Source: Pararge aegeria
Taxonomy: Eukaryota; Arthropoda; Insecta; Lepidoptera; Nymphalidae
Direction of reading: 5' to 3'
Length of the DNA stretch: 64,000 nucleotides
Assembly: GCF_905163445.1 (NCBI RefSeq)
Contig: NC_053189.1
Location: 18,432,001-18,496,000 of the forward strand
In this document: one piece after another, positions 22,450 to 34,887 of the stretch
Layout of the letters: each line of letters opens with the position of its first letter
How positions within the stretch are numbered: the first letter of the stretch is position 1
Made by a program: the position numbers and the translations under genes
The notes under the pieces: generated by a model
Databases searched by the model: none
Told to the model about the DNA's origin: nothing
What the model saw: only the letters and a program-made list of their open reading frames with translations

Positions 22450-25400
22450 TTATTTCTTAGACTTTCCTTTACCTTTTCCTTTGCCTGTTTTACCCTGTTT
22501 ACTCTTCCCCATTTTGCCCATTTTGTTAAATTTCCCCCCAAACACTTTCTTAGTTTTCCCATTTGATTGGTTATTTCTGTTAAATTTCTTGCCATCTTGA
22601 TTTTTATTAAAGTTATTTCTTTTGTCATCCCTATTCTGGAAATTTCGTTTTCTGTCATCTTTATTTTGAAACTTCTTTGTTCGGTCATCCCTATTCTGGT
22701 AGTTCTTTCCGCCATCTTTTTTGTTCTGGAAGTTTCTTTTCCCCCTTTTGTCATCTTGTCTTGTAGAGTCTTTGTTTTGGTATTTCTTTTTCAACTTGTT
22801 GTCTAATCTCATTTTTTTAAAGCCCCTCGCTTCTCCGTCATCGCCGGATTTCCTTTTCCTCGCCGGATTTTGCGTAAAGAGATCTGCAAATTATTTACAA
22901 GGTAAAACAATTATTTATAAATCAATTAATTATTTATTTATTTATAAAAAAAAAATTTAAGATTGGTATTGGACATTGGCTACTGGGGTTAACTTTAAAT
23001 ATTAAAAACCAGTCACTAATATCATGGACACTAAACTGACGCGGACATTTGATCCTTGGTGTAAGATGGGATTGCTCACAATTATATTAATTTTGGACTA
23101 AAATTAAACTATTCTAACTTCCTAAACTCTCCTAAATTCTTTTTCTTTTTAAATTAACTTTATCTACCGTGTTTTAGAGCTCAAATTCGTTAACACTTCT
23201 ACATTACTCTCTTAATGTAAAGTTTATAAAAAAAAAATTTTTTTTTAGTTCGAAGTGAAACTCGATTTAACACCTATTATGCGTCGCTAACATTGTAGGT
23301 CTTATCTACCGCATAAAATTTAAAACGTTAATAGAAATCAGTAAGTAAGTAACAAGGATATTTGCGACTCTAATGCGCATAACGTTTGCCTCATTTATCT
23401 TTGAACATTGGGAGAGCGCGCAAATCGTATAGCTATCGCAATCGAGTGTGAATAGATAAAAAAAAAACAAGAAAAAACAGTATCCCTGATTCCTGCCACG
23501 GTAGTCAGTCTCCAGAGATTTTCCAACTACGCGGATTGATATAGTGATGATAAAGTGCATAAGTATATGCGCAAACACAGGTGCAATCTCTATTTCCTCT
23601 CTCATACTCCGACGGGTATAGAACTAAGGACTTTGTGATCTACAATGAAACATGCTTAACACAGACCAACGGGGCAGCTCACGGTCCATCATCATCATCA
23701 TATCAACCCACTGCAGGGCACGGGTCCCCAACCACAATGAGAAGAGGTTAAGGCAGTAGCCCACCACACTGGCCCTGTGCGGAGTGGTGGACTCCACACA
23801 CCTTTCCGAATATTATGGAGAACTCTCGGACATGCAAATTTCCTAACGATGTTTTCCTCACCATTGTAGCAAGTCATATTTGAATTTTTTAAAACGCATA
23901 TAACTTAAAGTTACCGGTGTTGGGATTCGAACTCGGCCCACCGATAGCGAAGTTCCTACCCATTTTATCTAGTTTTCGAAAGTTCGCGGTTAATACGTGT
24001 ATATTCGCAATGACCTTGTTCGGGCTCCGCGCCGACCTCGTCCCGGTAGTACTGCGCGTCGTTGTCCTGCTCCATGTCGGACGCGTTGTGTGACTCCGCG
24101 GCCGCCAGCTCCATCAACCTGAACAACAATTAATAAATCATATTTTTTTACTCCCATGCTTTGAATCCTCTATAAGATATTCCGAAACAGTTAGCTTATT
24201 CCCAACATTAAAACACCCAATTTCCTAATAACCATGATATCATCCAAACGGATGATATAATGTTATACTGAATCAAATAATAACCCTTTTTTATTTTTCT
24301 TTCTGAAGCCACAGTAATACTGAATACTGCTCGATGGGTGGTATGTAGATGAATTTGAAAAAAAACATTGTCAAACGACCCACAGTCGCAGGACTGGTGA
24401 ATACAAGCCAGATCGAGTAGTATGTCTCACTATACCTTTCCAAATTAAGTACAGAAAAGCATTTTGTAGTTTTATTATAAAGGATTACGTTAAACAGATT
24501 GTTGGGTCTGAATTATTGCTCTAACCGGGTTGCTTTTTTAATAGTTTCAACTGACAATGTAAGATGGTGATACCAAAAAGAAAGCTCGGCTAAGTTTGAG
24601 GGGGTTCTTCTTAGACCAAGCGTACGTAGCTATCAGCATCATTTTACTACTACGTACATATTTTTTATTTAATGCACGCCATAATAATTTAATGTATTTG
24701 AAAGGAAATATTTGACCTTGACTTTCAACTTTGTACGAGACGGTAAGGATAGTCTTATAGAGATCCGACGAAGCCGTCTGTACAGATCAATCACATGGGA
24801 AGTGTTCTGCGGCTGCGAGAATATGACTCGCAATCCTACTTTTTTTTTTTTTTTTTTTTTTTTAAATCTGCAATCAGTCGCGAGACTATAATCAGATGTG
24901 CTGGGTGAGTTATTGGCATTTACAGACGAGGGAGCCATCGCTCAACCGTCCGTCAATTGTCGAGCACATCAGCTCTTTTTAGGCGTTTCATCCGTGGAGC
25001 TACTAATAGTGAGCTAGCAAGACGGTTGGGGTGTTTAGCTAGGCGTTCTTTGTGTTTTTTACAGAACCTGCCGATTTCCTCAAATACCGTTGGCATTTCG
25101 AGATACTGATAAATCTCGTCGTTGCGTGCGAACCAGGGAGCATCAGTGATTACCCGTAGAATTTTGTTTTGGACCCTTTGGATGCGCATCATGTTAGACT
25201 TACTGCAGATACCCCACAGCTGTATGCCGTAAAGCCAGATGGGTTTGAGCATTGCGCAATATACGAGCAATTTGTTATTGAGCCTCAGCGCAGACTGCCG
25301 GCCAAGCAGCCAGAGCAAATTTCGGAATCTGGCATTGAGTTCATCTCTTTTGTGATCGATGTGGTATTTCCAGGTCAAGCGCCGGTCCAGACGGAAGCCC

Positions 25401-28400
25401 AGGTACTTGACACAAGTAGTTGGAGGTAGGTCTTCGCTTCCTAGCTTAACAGGTGGACAATCACCTTTCTTTAATGCAAAGGTGATGTGTTGGGATTTGG
25501 ATGCACTAGTTTTAATCCGCCATTTGGAAAGCCACACGTGTGTTGCATCGAGCTGTTTTTGAAGGGTGGAACTAGCACGGTTAGCATCTTTATTGCAGGA
25601 TAGAAAAGCAGCGTCATCGGCAAATGTCGCAATGGTAACATCAGGTGAATGCGGTATATCACTGGTAAAGATGTTGTAAAGGACAGGTCCAAGGACGGAC
25701 CCCTGGGGCACACCTGCGGAGCAACTGTAGAAGCTGGATCTAGCATCGCGCTGCTTAACTTGAAACATTCTATTTTCCAAATAAGATGCGAGCAACAAAA
25801 ACATAGAATGTGGTAGAATTTTTTTGATTTTTACCAAAAGTCCTGTCTGTCAAAGGCCTGTTGAACGTCGAGGAATGCTGCCGAGCAATATTCCTTCTTT
25901 TCAAGACACTGTCGGATTGTGTGATATACCCTGTGGACTTGCTCGACTGTCGAGTGTTGTTTACGAAAGCCAAACTGGTGGACAGGAATTATGTCGCTTT
26001 CATCTAAGGCATTACTCAATCTCGTTAAGAATATCATTTCCCAGACCTTTGAAAGGACAGGAGTCAAACTAATTGGACGATAGGAGCTGGCTTCTTCTTG
26101 AGGTTTGCCTGATTTGTGTATCATAATAATTTGGGATACCTTCCAGATGTCAGGAAAATGGTTTAATTGGAAGATACGGTTAAATAGATTAGCCAAGAAA
26201 GTTAGGCATTTTTTGGGGAGCTCCTTGAGAATGCGAGGAGTAATCAAGTCGAAACCAGGAGCTTTTGCAGAATCAAGGGAAGCAATAGTATTGTATATCT
26301 CTTTAGGTGACGTTGGCTTGAGTGGTAGGCTCATCTGAAGATCTTGGTTCAGTATTTCCTGGATATCGGGGTCGTCTGGACCAGGATTGGGTTGAAATAC
26401 AGTGTAAAGATGAGCCGCAAAGGCTTCTGCTTTTTCAATGTCAGAACGAGCCCAATCGCAAATCGCAATCCTACTAAAAATGTTATTTATACATGAATAG
26501 TAGCATATAGTATCCCTTATTACTAGGTCTCACCTCTGGTTCTCTGTCACATCTTTCTTCTTCTTGATTCCTTCCAGCGCCTTCTGTTTCAATTCTTCTT
26601 TTTCCTTCTCTTTGCGCTTGACGTTCTCCGCTTGTTGTGATTTTCGTTTTTCTTTCAAACGTCTAAAAAACAGTAATATTTTATTAAGTGAACTTATATA
26701 CCTTTGCGCGTTAATCGACCCACAACCAGGTGGACAGGCGACATCAAACTCGTCGCCAGGGAAACAATTGAGCACAACCATCAACATATTTTTTTTTTAG
26801 TTAGTATAATTAACGTCTAGCCGTTCTAATTAATAACAAAATACATAAATGCGAGACCCAATGAGGAGGCCAGGCTTACCAAAGAGCTTACGTTACCCCC
26901 TCTGCCGAGGATTAAACCGAGAAATAGATGAACCTCTGGGAATAATAATATCGAGTCTTTACCGCCGAATTAGCGGTATATACAGTACCTCTTTTCTTCT
27001 CTCTTCTTCTTGATAAGAGCTTTCTGTTCTTCCGTCTTCTCCACCAGCTCGTGGAAGAGAACTTCCCCATCCATCAGACCGTCTTCTACCTACAATACAT
27101 AAGAATGATTTATTTACATTTACACAATGCTGATTTTTTTACCCACGTCCTTAAATCTACATGACATTTTATTTTGATACAGTGTTTCAATTTTAGAACG
27201 AAATTTGTTATGAAGGGCGTGGCTGTCGGTGTTATTACAGACGCATGAGGTTATGAAAATAACTCAAATACTAATACCTCTTTATGAAAATTAAGCTTAA
27301 TTTGGTATACTCCGCGAAAACCAGGAGAATCAATTCAATTCAATTATTTTATTTGCATAAAACTTGTAGGTATACATGTTTAGTCATACGTATTTACACC
27401 ATACGTCTGTATGGTGTAATTTATAATTTTACGGCCTCGGAATAGGGGTTCAGATTGCATTTAAAAATGTGGCAGACACATTTTATATTTTACTAGATGT
27501 GCCCTGCGGCTTCGCCTTCGCTCGAGTAATTTTGGGAGGCAGCGTACTGCTACATAGTCCACACCTATAGTCATATATGAGATTTTTAGTATTCTTTCCA
27601 CAACATTTTTTTATCTTACGTATTTTTTTTTTGCAATGAAAAGTATACTATATTATTTCTAATACCTCCAAGAATATGTATAAAAAGTTTCATGAATATC
27701 GGTTCAGTAGTTTTCGCGTGAAAGCGTAACAAACAAACTTACATTCACATTTATAACATTAGTAGGGATAGGGATATTTAAGTGTGTAATTTTTTTTTAT
27801 TATTAATAAAACGCAGAGAAGCCAGGCAATGAGGTGGAACCTTGATGAGCTGTAGCGCAATGCGCGGGCCCAGCTCCACCAGTCGCAGTGCCGAAGTGGT
27901 CCGCGCGGCCGCCCCGCGCGCCGCCAGTCGCTGCGGCAACTCCACCTGGTTGCCGTCGTCCTCGAACTCGCTCTCCGACAGCAGCGCGGCCCTGCACCGA
28001 GCAATGCCCGTTCACAAACATTCCAAACCTCCGCATTGTTAGATATCATGATTCATTATTAACTAATAAGATATTAATTAGTAACTAATAAGATGGATCA
28101 ACGTTATGTGGATATACAATGAATATGTTTGTATACTCCTTACCTACAAAGTATGCTTACAAAATACTATTTGTCTATGCCTTGTAAATAGGGATGGGAA
28201 TGACGTGGATGTAAGATGTTGATCTTTGTACACACTTCGTAATAGTCAGTCAACAGACCACGATTAATTCCTATTCCTACTTAAAATACATAGACAAATA
28301 GTAGTTGGTACTCTATAGGTAATGAGTATACAAACATTTTCCCTGTAGATCTACCTAATGTTAATCTATCTGATTAGTTAATAATAAATCATGATATCCA

Positions 28401-31252
28401 ACATTATGCCCAACGAGGCCCGACGGTGTCCACCTCCAATTTCTTTTTAATTTTCATCAAAACACCAATATGTATATTAATAACATATGTATATGCATAA
28501 TACTAGCTGTTGCCCACGATTGAGCCCGCGATTATTTGGGGTTCTCAAAATAACCCAGTAACCTACTAGGTAATTAACGCTTAAGCTACCATAGGTGTGC
28601 AAAATTTCACCAAGATTCAGCCGCTGAGCCGAAACTAAATTAAAGAAAAGATTAAAGCGTACAAACTTAACCTCATTAATTAATACACTTTTATTGTACA
28701 ACACAGAGAAAATTGCAAATACAATAGAACTACACACAGGTACAATTTGGTGCCTGACTGTTACATAGCACTAACAAACCAAAGAAAGAAAAATAATCTA
28801 GTTACCGACCATAATACCTAACCTACAAATATACACGCTCGGACTTACAAAGTTCACCCTTAAGTCACAACCTCTTGACCCATCACAGGAGTCCAAATAA
28901 AACAAATATAAAATCTTTTTATCATTAATGGTTTTGGATACTTACTTATCAAAGAATTCTGACATATCCTTGCATCGATTGAGATTTGGTATTTTTCCTT
29001 GCACCATCTGTAAGGGCATTCATATACAATTTGAAAATAAAAAACTGAAATATTTAGAGGTACGTTATTTACTGTCTCTGAGACTTATCTCTGAAACCGA
29101 AACGCTGATAGTTTTAAATAAACCGTGGCCATAATTTTTCATGAAAGAAATCAGATACAGCCATAGCTTAGGTACTATGCGCGTGTCAGTCTTTAATCTT
29201 CCATAGGGTTTTATAAATAAACACTTACAATGTTTTGGATTAGTTTGTATGGAAAAATAAATATGTATGTTTCTTTGGATTTAATATTTTTACAGGGTGA
29301 TTTCTTATGAAATATACTCGTGCACCCTTTAAGTATTTCATAATTCGCTAACTCGTTTATAGTATGTAAATAAATACTCTTTTAATTGCAATGTTTAACC
29401 AACAGTGGATAAAACGGTTTCGCGAGAAAACAAATTAAATATAGTTGTAATATATGTAATAAATTAAGTATAGAATGTTATGCATTACTGTTTTCTAAAA
29501 CATTTTCGTACCTACTTAAATATAGCTTACTTTACCTACATATCAGTACATTTTGTGTTCTGGATTTTTATCTATACATCAAACACACACGTCATTGTGA
29601 TGCTCTAATATAGCCTACCACCATTAACTAGCACAAAATATATCAACACCCTGATAAAGTAAAAATGGCATTTAAAAACCCACTCTTATATGACTTTCAT
29701 AATGCGTCAATACAAGTGTAAACATCGTAATTTATTCGTACTATAGCGGTCCCTCGCGACTTAAGTCGTTCAGTTGATTTCACAACACATTACTGACCCC
29801 CAAGACACGGGATATACTAGTTTGGGGGTCCAGAGTAAATCCATAAAAGGAGAAAAAAAAAAAACTATTACATCGGTACTGTTGTCATGTTCATGAATTG
29901 GGACATGAAATGCAATAAAAAAATATCTGATTGGTTTCCAAGGTCAGCACATTCAAACATCTATACTAACTGTAATATTTTATAATACAAATATAGATTA
30001 AATGTTCCAAATATTACCTTTTTTGTTCCCTTATTGAGCCCCACAGGCGTGGCCCTGATGACGTAATGCCGGAGATCGATTAGTTTTGTTGAAGGGTTGT
30101 AGTTCATTAAAACGCAGCGTCGGATGTTTTTTAGTTTGACCTTGTTTAAAGAGAAAGACTAGTTAAGTCCTAATGAGTTTTAGGATGAAAAAAAAATTGA
30201 GTTTCACTCATCAATTAATATTTAAGTTACGGTTTAATGTAAAAATGCTTTAGTACATAAAATAATACATTGGCTACTGCTCAATGAACTACTTTACAAG
30301 TATTTTTAATTGGGTTATGGAGGGTAGAGGTAAGGAGAGTCATCTTATATGGGAGAAAAGTTGAAAAAGTGTCCAGTTGTTGCACTAAATAACAGTTCAA
30401 AAATCCTCCACAATGGCGCTGGTGGATGCACAGGGTATGGTATGAATGTAGCAATCGTAGATGAATTGAAGTATGCCGAGTTAAAAAATTTAATGTCATT
30501 ATCGACTAAAGTAGTTAATTATTGAGAATTTCAACAACTTACGTTGTACAAAATATTGTGGTAAATATAACCTTACAGATTTATTATAACCAAACGTGCG
30601 TTTAGAGTGATTTTATTTCGTAAACAGTAAATAGTACGGTATTTATATTTGGCGCTTCTTTTAAGAGTTACCCTGATGCAAATGTGGCGCCATCCTAATT
30701 TAATACATTTTGACGACACTTTTTCATATACACAGATGACTCTCCTTACCTCTACCCTCCATAAATTGGGTAGAAAAGGGGAGTTCTTAAAGTAGGAAGG
30801 AGAGATATTTGTCATTCTTTTTTTTACTGCATTATTTCAAAGGTGATACGATAATGTTAATAAATGGACTCTCATTCGCTTGTACGCAAATTTTTGATGA
30901 CGACAAAATTGCTCTTGTTCCTTGCTGGCTTCAATTTCAATGTATCGTGTAAAGTCACAAAACTAGACAGAATGAAATTTTCAAAGTTATAATAAACATA
31001 CAGACACACCAGACCATTTCAACAAAAAAATGACGGCCGATTAGCACAGTGCGCCCCTGCTCAAGGTTCACTACCTTGCTTTATGAGTCCAAAGCTGTGG
31101 GTTTGATTCCCACCACTGGAAAATGTTTGTGGGTGTTTATCCATAAGTATTATTATAAGTTTTTGTGTATAGTATCCTTAAAAATATTTATCAGTCATCT
31201 TATTGCCCATAACATAGGCTACACTTACTTTGGGGTTAGATGGTTTGGGGTG

Positions 31253-31295
<43 letters not shown>

Positions 31296-32886
31296 CTAGC
31301 GTACATATAACTATATAGTACTCACTGTAGTGATGTTGATGGTGGGGAACATATTCTGGAACATGGTGGCCATCAGCTTCATGTGCATGCCTTCACCCGA
31401 GAAGCTGTTCAGCACTATCAGTGGCGCGCTCTGAAATGCGCGCGAGATGACATACTGCTTGCGGAGAGAAGACACCACATCCCGGGACAAACTATACTGC
31501 AAACAAACATGATAAATAAAGTTTTCAAGAAAAAGCAGTTTGCAAACGCACAAGACAAAAAGATTAGTAACTTACATTATGTATTCGGAAAGTAAGCGTG
31601 GGGCCTCTGGGCATTCGAGACAGTCTCATGTAGGAGCCCAGCTCGGTCTCCGTGAACAGCATTAGGTGGGATACATGTAAGTACCCAGACACTGACAGGA
31701 AGTCTTTTATTGTGTTCTTTTTACGCTCCTGAAATATTTATTATTATTAAATTTTGTAGTTACATTAATAGTTTAAAATATTATATATTTTTTTGTGGGC
31801 ACAAATTAGCCAACAGAGTTGTAGGCAACCTTTTAAATAAAGTGAGTAGCAGACTTTTTTTTTATATTGCCCTGTAATTGGGCTTTGAGATAATTCATCA
31901 TTTACTTAATCTATTTCTATGAGGTAAGACAAGATAATGGGTAGAACTAATTAACCTAGCTTAGCAGGATTCTTAACCTATCATTCAAACATGAAAACCA
32001 TTATGTTGAAACCAAGATTGACATCAATTTCAGTGAACTGCCTATAAAATAACAAATATACAAATATCTAGACAGCCTATCATAGTACAGTAAACAGCTT
32101 TGGCTTTCGGAAAAATTAACCTTATACAAAAATAAGATTAAAAACTACTAAGCTGGTTAACTAACCTGGACATCTACAATTAGCTGTATATAAGTGTAAT
32201 GAAACTAGCACATTCTATCTATCTGTGACGAATTAATAATAATAATAAATAAATAAATATACTACAATACACACAACGCCACCTAGCCCCAAAGTAAGCG
32301 TAGCTTGGGTTATGGGTACTAAGATGCCTGATTTATGCTCATCACACAAACATTTTCCATTAGTGAGAATCGAATCCACGGGCTTGGGCTCAGAAAGCAG
32401 GGTCGCTGCAAACTGCGCCAATCGGTCGTCAATTATATATTACTACTGTAGTTTTTTTACATTTTTCTAAAAAACTCTTCAGGATGTTATAACTTTGGTC
32501 TTTAGAACAGGTACGCAAAGTCTAGGAAATGGAAAGTCAAATATGGAAAGTCTAGGAAAATTTAACATGTTGCCATTGGCACTGGATTGGACAGGAGCTC
32601 TGGTTTGACCGCTGTAAGTTTAAAATTTCGGTGCTATTATTGACTGTACAAAATCCACTGATAACTGTTAATATAAGGAAATATCTTCCTACGTACTTAC
32701 TTTAAGCTGCGACGCTGTGAACGGCTCCATAATCTTCCTAAAGTCTTTAGCTAAGTCCATTAGATCCTTTGAACACTTTCCCCGATGAATTACGAAAGAA
32801 TGGGGCGCTTTTACTAAATGTTCGGGCTCTAGGGAGCCTTTAGTAGCCGTGTTTTTCTTTGCACATTTTCCTTTTCGTTTACCCAT
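22450..32886 (-). CDS. ppan: Peter pan / SSF1, Brix-domain ribosome biogenesis factor
   Basis: Ten minus-strand exons: 32886-32701, 31728-31576, 31496-31326, 30140-30018, 29007-28946, 27991-27841, 27089-26989, 26662-26534, 24118-24015, 22883-22450. Phases agree throughout; 1614 nt, 537 residues plus stop. Peter pan/Ssf1 is a nucleolar protein needed for pre-60S subunit assembly and 27S rRNA processing. The Brix domain runs from about residue 29 (HSFVIHRG) to about 280. It includes MEPFTAS, RGPTLTFRI (about 103-111), SRDVVSSLRKQ, FQNMFPTIN, LRHYVIRATPVG and the closing ELGPRIALQLIKVEDG. A charged coiled-coil-like stretch follows (EEKRRLKEKRKSQQ), then a very basic Lys/Asn tail with a 10-residue tandem repeat. 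Oddities: the exon 6 donor is GTTCCA, a weak match to consensus, and a jockey-like element sits in intron 8. It converges on Mcm3. Confidence 0.96.
22555..22734 (-). repeat. 10-residue tandem repeat in the Ppan basic tail
   Basis: Six units of 30 bp encode variants of (N/K)(F/Y)QN(K/R)DD(R/K)xx, roughly residues 444-503, for example NFQNRDDKRN. The last two are degenerate. Seen directly in the translation. Confidence 0.85.
23685..23970 (-). mobile_element. tRNA-derived SINE, family A
   Basis: (CAT)n tail, 'tagcccaccacactggccc', and the reversed head 'gttgggattcgaactcgg'. It lies in Ppan intron 9, ending 45 bp from exon 9. Confidence 0.7.
24440..24735 (+). mobile_element. Diverged non-LTR 3' end, family B
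   Basis: Contains 'attattgctctaaccggg', 'gatggtgatacc' and 'cttcttagaccaag', as in other family B copies, but with many substitutions, so it is old. Ppan intron 8. Confidence 0.55.
24828..26475 (-). mobile_element. Jockey-like non-LTR retrotransposon, 5'-truncated, with target duplication
   Basis: Element about 24841-26462, minus strand, flanked by identical 13-mers tcgcaatcctact at 24828-24840 and 26463-26475. It ends in a poly(A) (plus-strand T run 24841-24863). The minus strand encodes reverse transcriptase blocks: SAKAPGFDLIT, SYRPISLTPVLSK, HQFGFRKQHST, LDVQQAFDR, GVPQGSVLGPVLY, FADDAAFL, and the C-terminal LKPIWLYGIQLWG. The frame breaks at about 25835, right after AFDR, where roughly ten bases seem missing, so the polymerase is not functional. 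The endonuclease and ORF1 are absent. It is inserted in Ppan intron 8, antisense to nothing and co-oriented with the gene. Confidence 0.92.
27494..27768 (-). mobile_element. Non-autonomous Helitron-like element
   Basis: On the minus strand it starts TCCCTACTAATGTTATAAATG-like and ends in CTAGT after a GC-rich stem ('gccgcagggcacatctag'). Same layout as 987-1316. Ppan intron 6. Confidence 0.6.
28038..28405. mobile_element. Long foldback MITE
   Basis: Terminal inverted repeats 'agatatcatgattcattatt' (left) and the reverse of 'aataataaatcatgatatcc' (right). The inner arms also pair: 'gtttgtatactcctta' against 'atgagtatacaaac' and 'actatttgtctatg' against 'catagacaaatagt'. So most of its 368 bp can fold back. 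It lies in Ppan intron 5; an ATT stands outside each end. Confidence 0.65.
28505..28690 (-). mobile_element. Helitron-like fragment
   Basis: Begins 'actagctgttgcccacg' (reverse of a CAACAGCTAGT terminus) and contains 'aaaatttcaccaagattcag'. It runs into a LINE-like 3' scrap ('acacttttattgtacaac') at 28680-28770. Confidence 0.5.
29060..29400 (+). repeat. Dispersed repeat family X
   Basis: Words 'actgtctctgagacttatct', 'gcgcgtgtcagtctt' and 'tttttacagggtgatttc' recur at 54035-54420 and, reversed, at 15290-15730. Ppan intron 4. Confidence 0.6.
31030..31262 (+). mobile_element. Family B SINE followed by a (TA)n microsatellite
   Basis: SINE body as at 6900-7105, ending 'ttactttggggttagatgg'. A (TA)n run of about 35 bp follows (31257-31293), 30 bp before Ppan exon 3's donor. 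Confidence 0.65.
32230..32430 (-). mobile_element. Family B SINE, antisense
   Basis: 'cacctagccccaaagtaagc' on the left and the reversed box B 'agaatcgaatccacgggc' on the right. Ppan intron 1. Confidence 0.7.
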
Positions 32887-32983
32887 CGTTTTCGATTTTA
32901 ATTAACAATGTACACCTTAACAGTTGTTCATAAATATTAGATTTAGAGGTTACGGTATTATTGTGGAAAACACGCTCGAAACC

Positions 32984-33031
32984 TGTCAAGTGTCAACTGT
33001 CAATGTCACAGATTAGTAATTGTCAATGTCA
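32984..33031. promoter_or_regulatory. Cluster of six TGTCA pentamers upstream of Ppan
   Basis: TGTCA begins at 32984, 32991, 32998, 33004, 33021 and 33027, that is TGACA on the coding strand, 98-145 bp before the Ppan ATG. Density is far above chance for a pentamer. Likely part of the core or proximal promoter. Confidence 0.55.
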
Positions 33032-33129
33032 CACCTAAAAGACGGAAAACTTATAATAAATCATAGAAAATTTAAAATACTTATTTAAAATACTGAGGAA
33101 ACATAAATGTATATGTCTATTGGAATACT

Positions 33130-33200
33130 AAGAAAATGAGTACGCATCAAAAGTGCCACCTATGGGCCTACTTGAATAAAGATATTTTTGACTTTGACTA
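33130..33200 (+). mobile_element. Terminal scrap of non-LTR family B
   Basis: 'gtacgcatcaaaagtgccac' to 'tttttgactttgac', the extreme 3' end of the family. Confidence 0.6.
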
Positions 33201-33580
33201 TAGCACCACAGATGATATTTATATATATTAAAAATCATCCAATAATCACTTGTTTGATGATTTCCTGAGTAAAGCTCAGATTGACTGACTTCTTCTGTCG
33301 TAGCTTCAGCTTAGGCTGAGATTTAGTGTAGGTTCTTAGGCTTTACTCAATCATATGAAACATAAATACGCTATGTTTTCTCATACTTTTCCAACAGATA
33401 ACAGACAGTTCCTTTTAAATTTACGAACGAGACAAAGCACTTAACTGCTCCAACGCTACAGCCTGTGTATTATTACGGTGGAAAGAGAATATGATCTCTA
33501 AGCTTTACTGTGACCCTTCACCACGCGTCTAACCTTTTTATAAGGTAAATAAAAAAGACACAAAACAAATCAAAACAGTT

Positions 33581-33586
33581 TTATTG
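33581..33586 (-). terminator. Candidate polyadenylation signal
   Basis: AATAAA on the minus strand. The next 40 bases on that strand are rich in TTTTG/TTTGT, a downstream GU-rich element. Confidence 0.4.
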
Positions 33587-34887
33587 CCTGCCAGTTCTTT
33601 CCAATTTTTACGCTTACTCGTGAAATACTACATAATACAATATTTTCGAAGAATCATTACATGTTGTTAACATTAAATTATTCTTAATAATCATGACTGC
33701 ATGTTTAATTTATAAAACTAAATAATTATATACAAAAACCCATAAATAATGAACTTAATAAGTGGTTAGGGTTGTCATATCAATTGTTATCTTTACCTAC
33801 TAATAATAAACTTATAGTTGTTTCTTGTGTAAGATAAATTAGTCGTGCGTTGTAGTAGCATCAATGTACAGTTGTGCAAGATGCTTTTAGGACTATCCTT
33901 TTTCTTCTTTTGAATTATGGCTTTTCGTAGTGCCAAAACAGCACAATGTACTTTACCAGTGTCAAGTAGCTTGGAAAAGGCACGAACTAGAGTGATCAGT
34001 AAAGAAAAAAAAAATCTATCTCATAACCTCATCCTGCAACAGCAGTTGCTAGTAAAATTAACGCATGAAGTGTAGTGTAGTGTAGTTACTATCCTTGAAA
34101 AGAGTACATTCAGTTGGCAACCCTAACTTTCATATTTTCGCAGTACTCCATAATTAACATAATAATAATATAATAATAATGTTTTCCAGCAGTCAGTGGC
34201 GTTCAGTGTGTTCAATCAGGTTAAGCAGTATTCAGAAAGGTGATATAAAATGGTAAAAAATAATTATATTTATATTTAAAAAAACTTAGAAGGTAGAAAG
34301 TGTTTAAATTAAGCAAACGCCACTGACTACTACTGACGGTAGCTGAGTAAGAGTATCCAGTAACGTTATAGATCACAGCGCATCTCAGCGATAGACAATA
34401 ATCTGATTGGTGGAAAAATGTCAACATAAGAATAACTAATGCAGCTGTGGAATAACTTAAATCAGAATAAAAAAGATGGTTACCATAGTTGTTCTAAGAA
34501 TCAAACTTAAAAGTAGGTAACTACCTAGTACGATGGTATGGTAAATATAATATTATTTTTTTAATTAAGGATTAACCATCAAGTGTTTAACAGTTCAAAG
34601 ATTATAGTGCCTTCTCTCGCTAAGGATCTCAATTCGCAATAATTGAATGTAGACATATTGTCTGGTACTAGATGTCATCGCAGTCGATAAGATTAAAAAA
34701 AAAGTAACATGTCAAAAACATGTCAAATCTGAAAGGAATTTGCAGGATTTAAATCTGTCAGTTTAGAAAATCATAAAATATCATTACGGCAGAGTAAAAG
34801 GAGTTTGCGTCGCAGCGAAATATTTCATTCTTTACCATGGACTAAATATTTTTCAATGAACAAATATAATGGCACCGAGTCATTGGT

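Noticed and set aside
22443..22754. Second reading frame over the Ppan tail
   Set aside because: Frame-shifted reading of the Lys/Asn-rich repeat; the spliced Ppan frame is the one in phase with exon 9.
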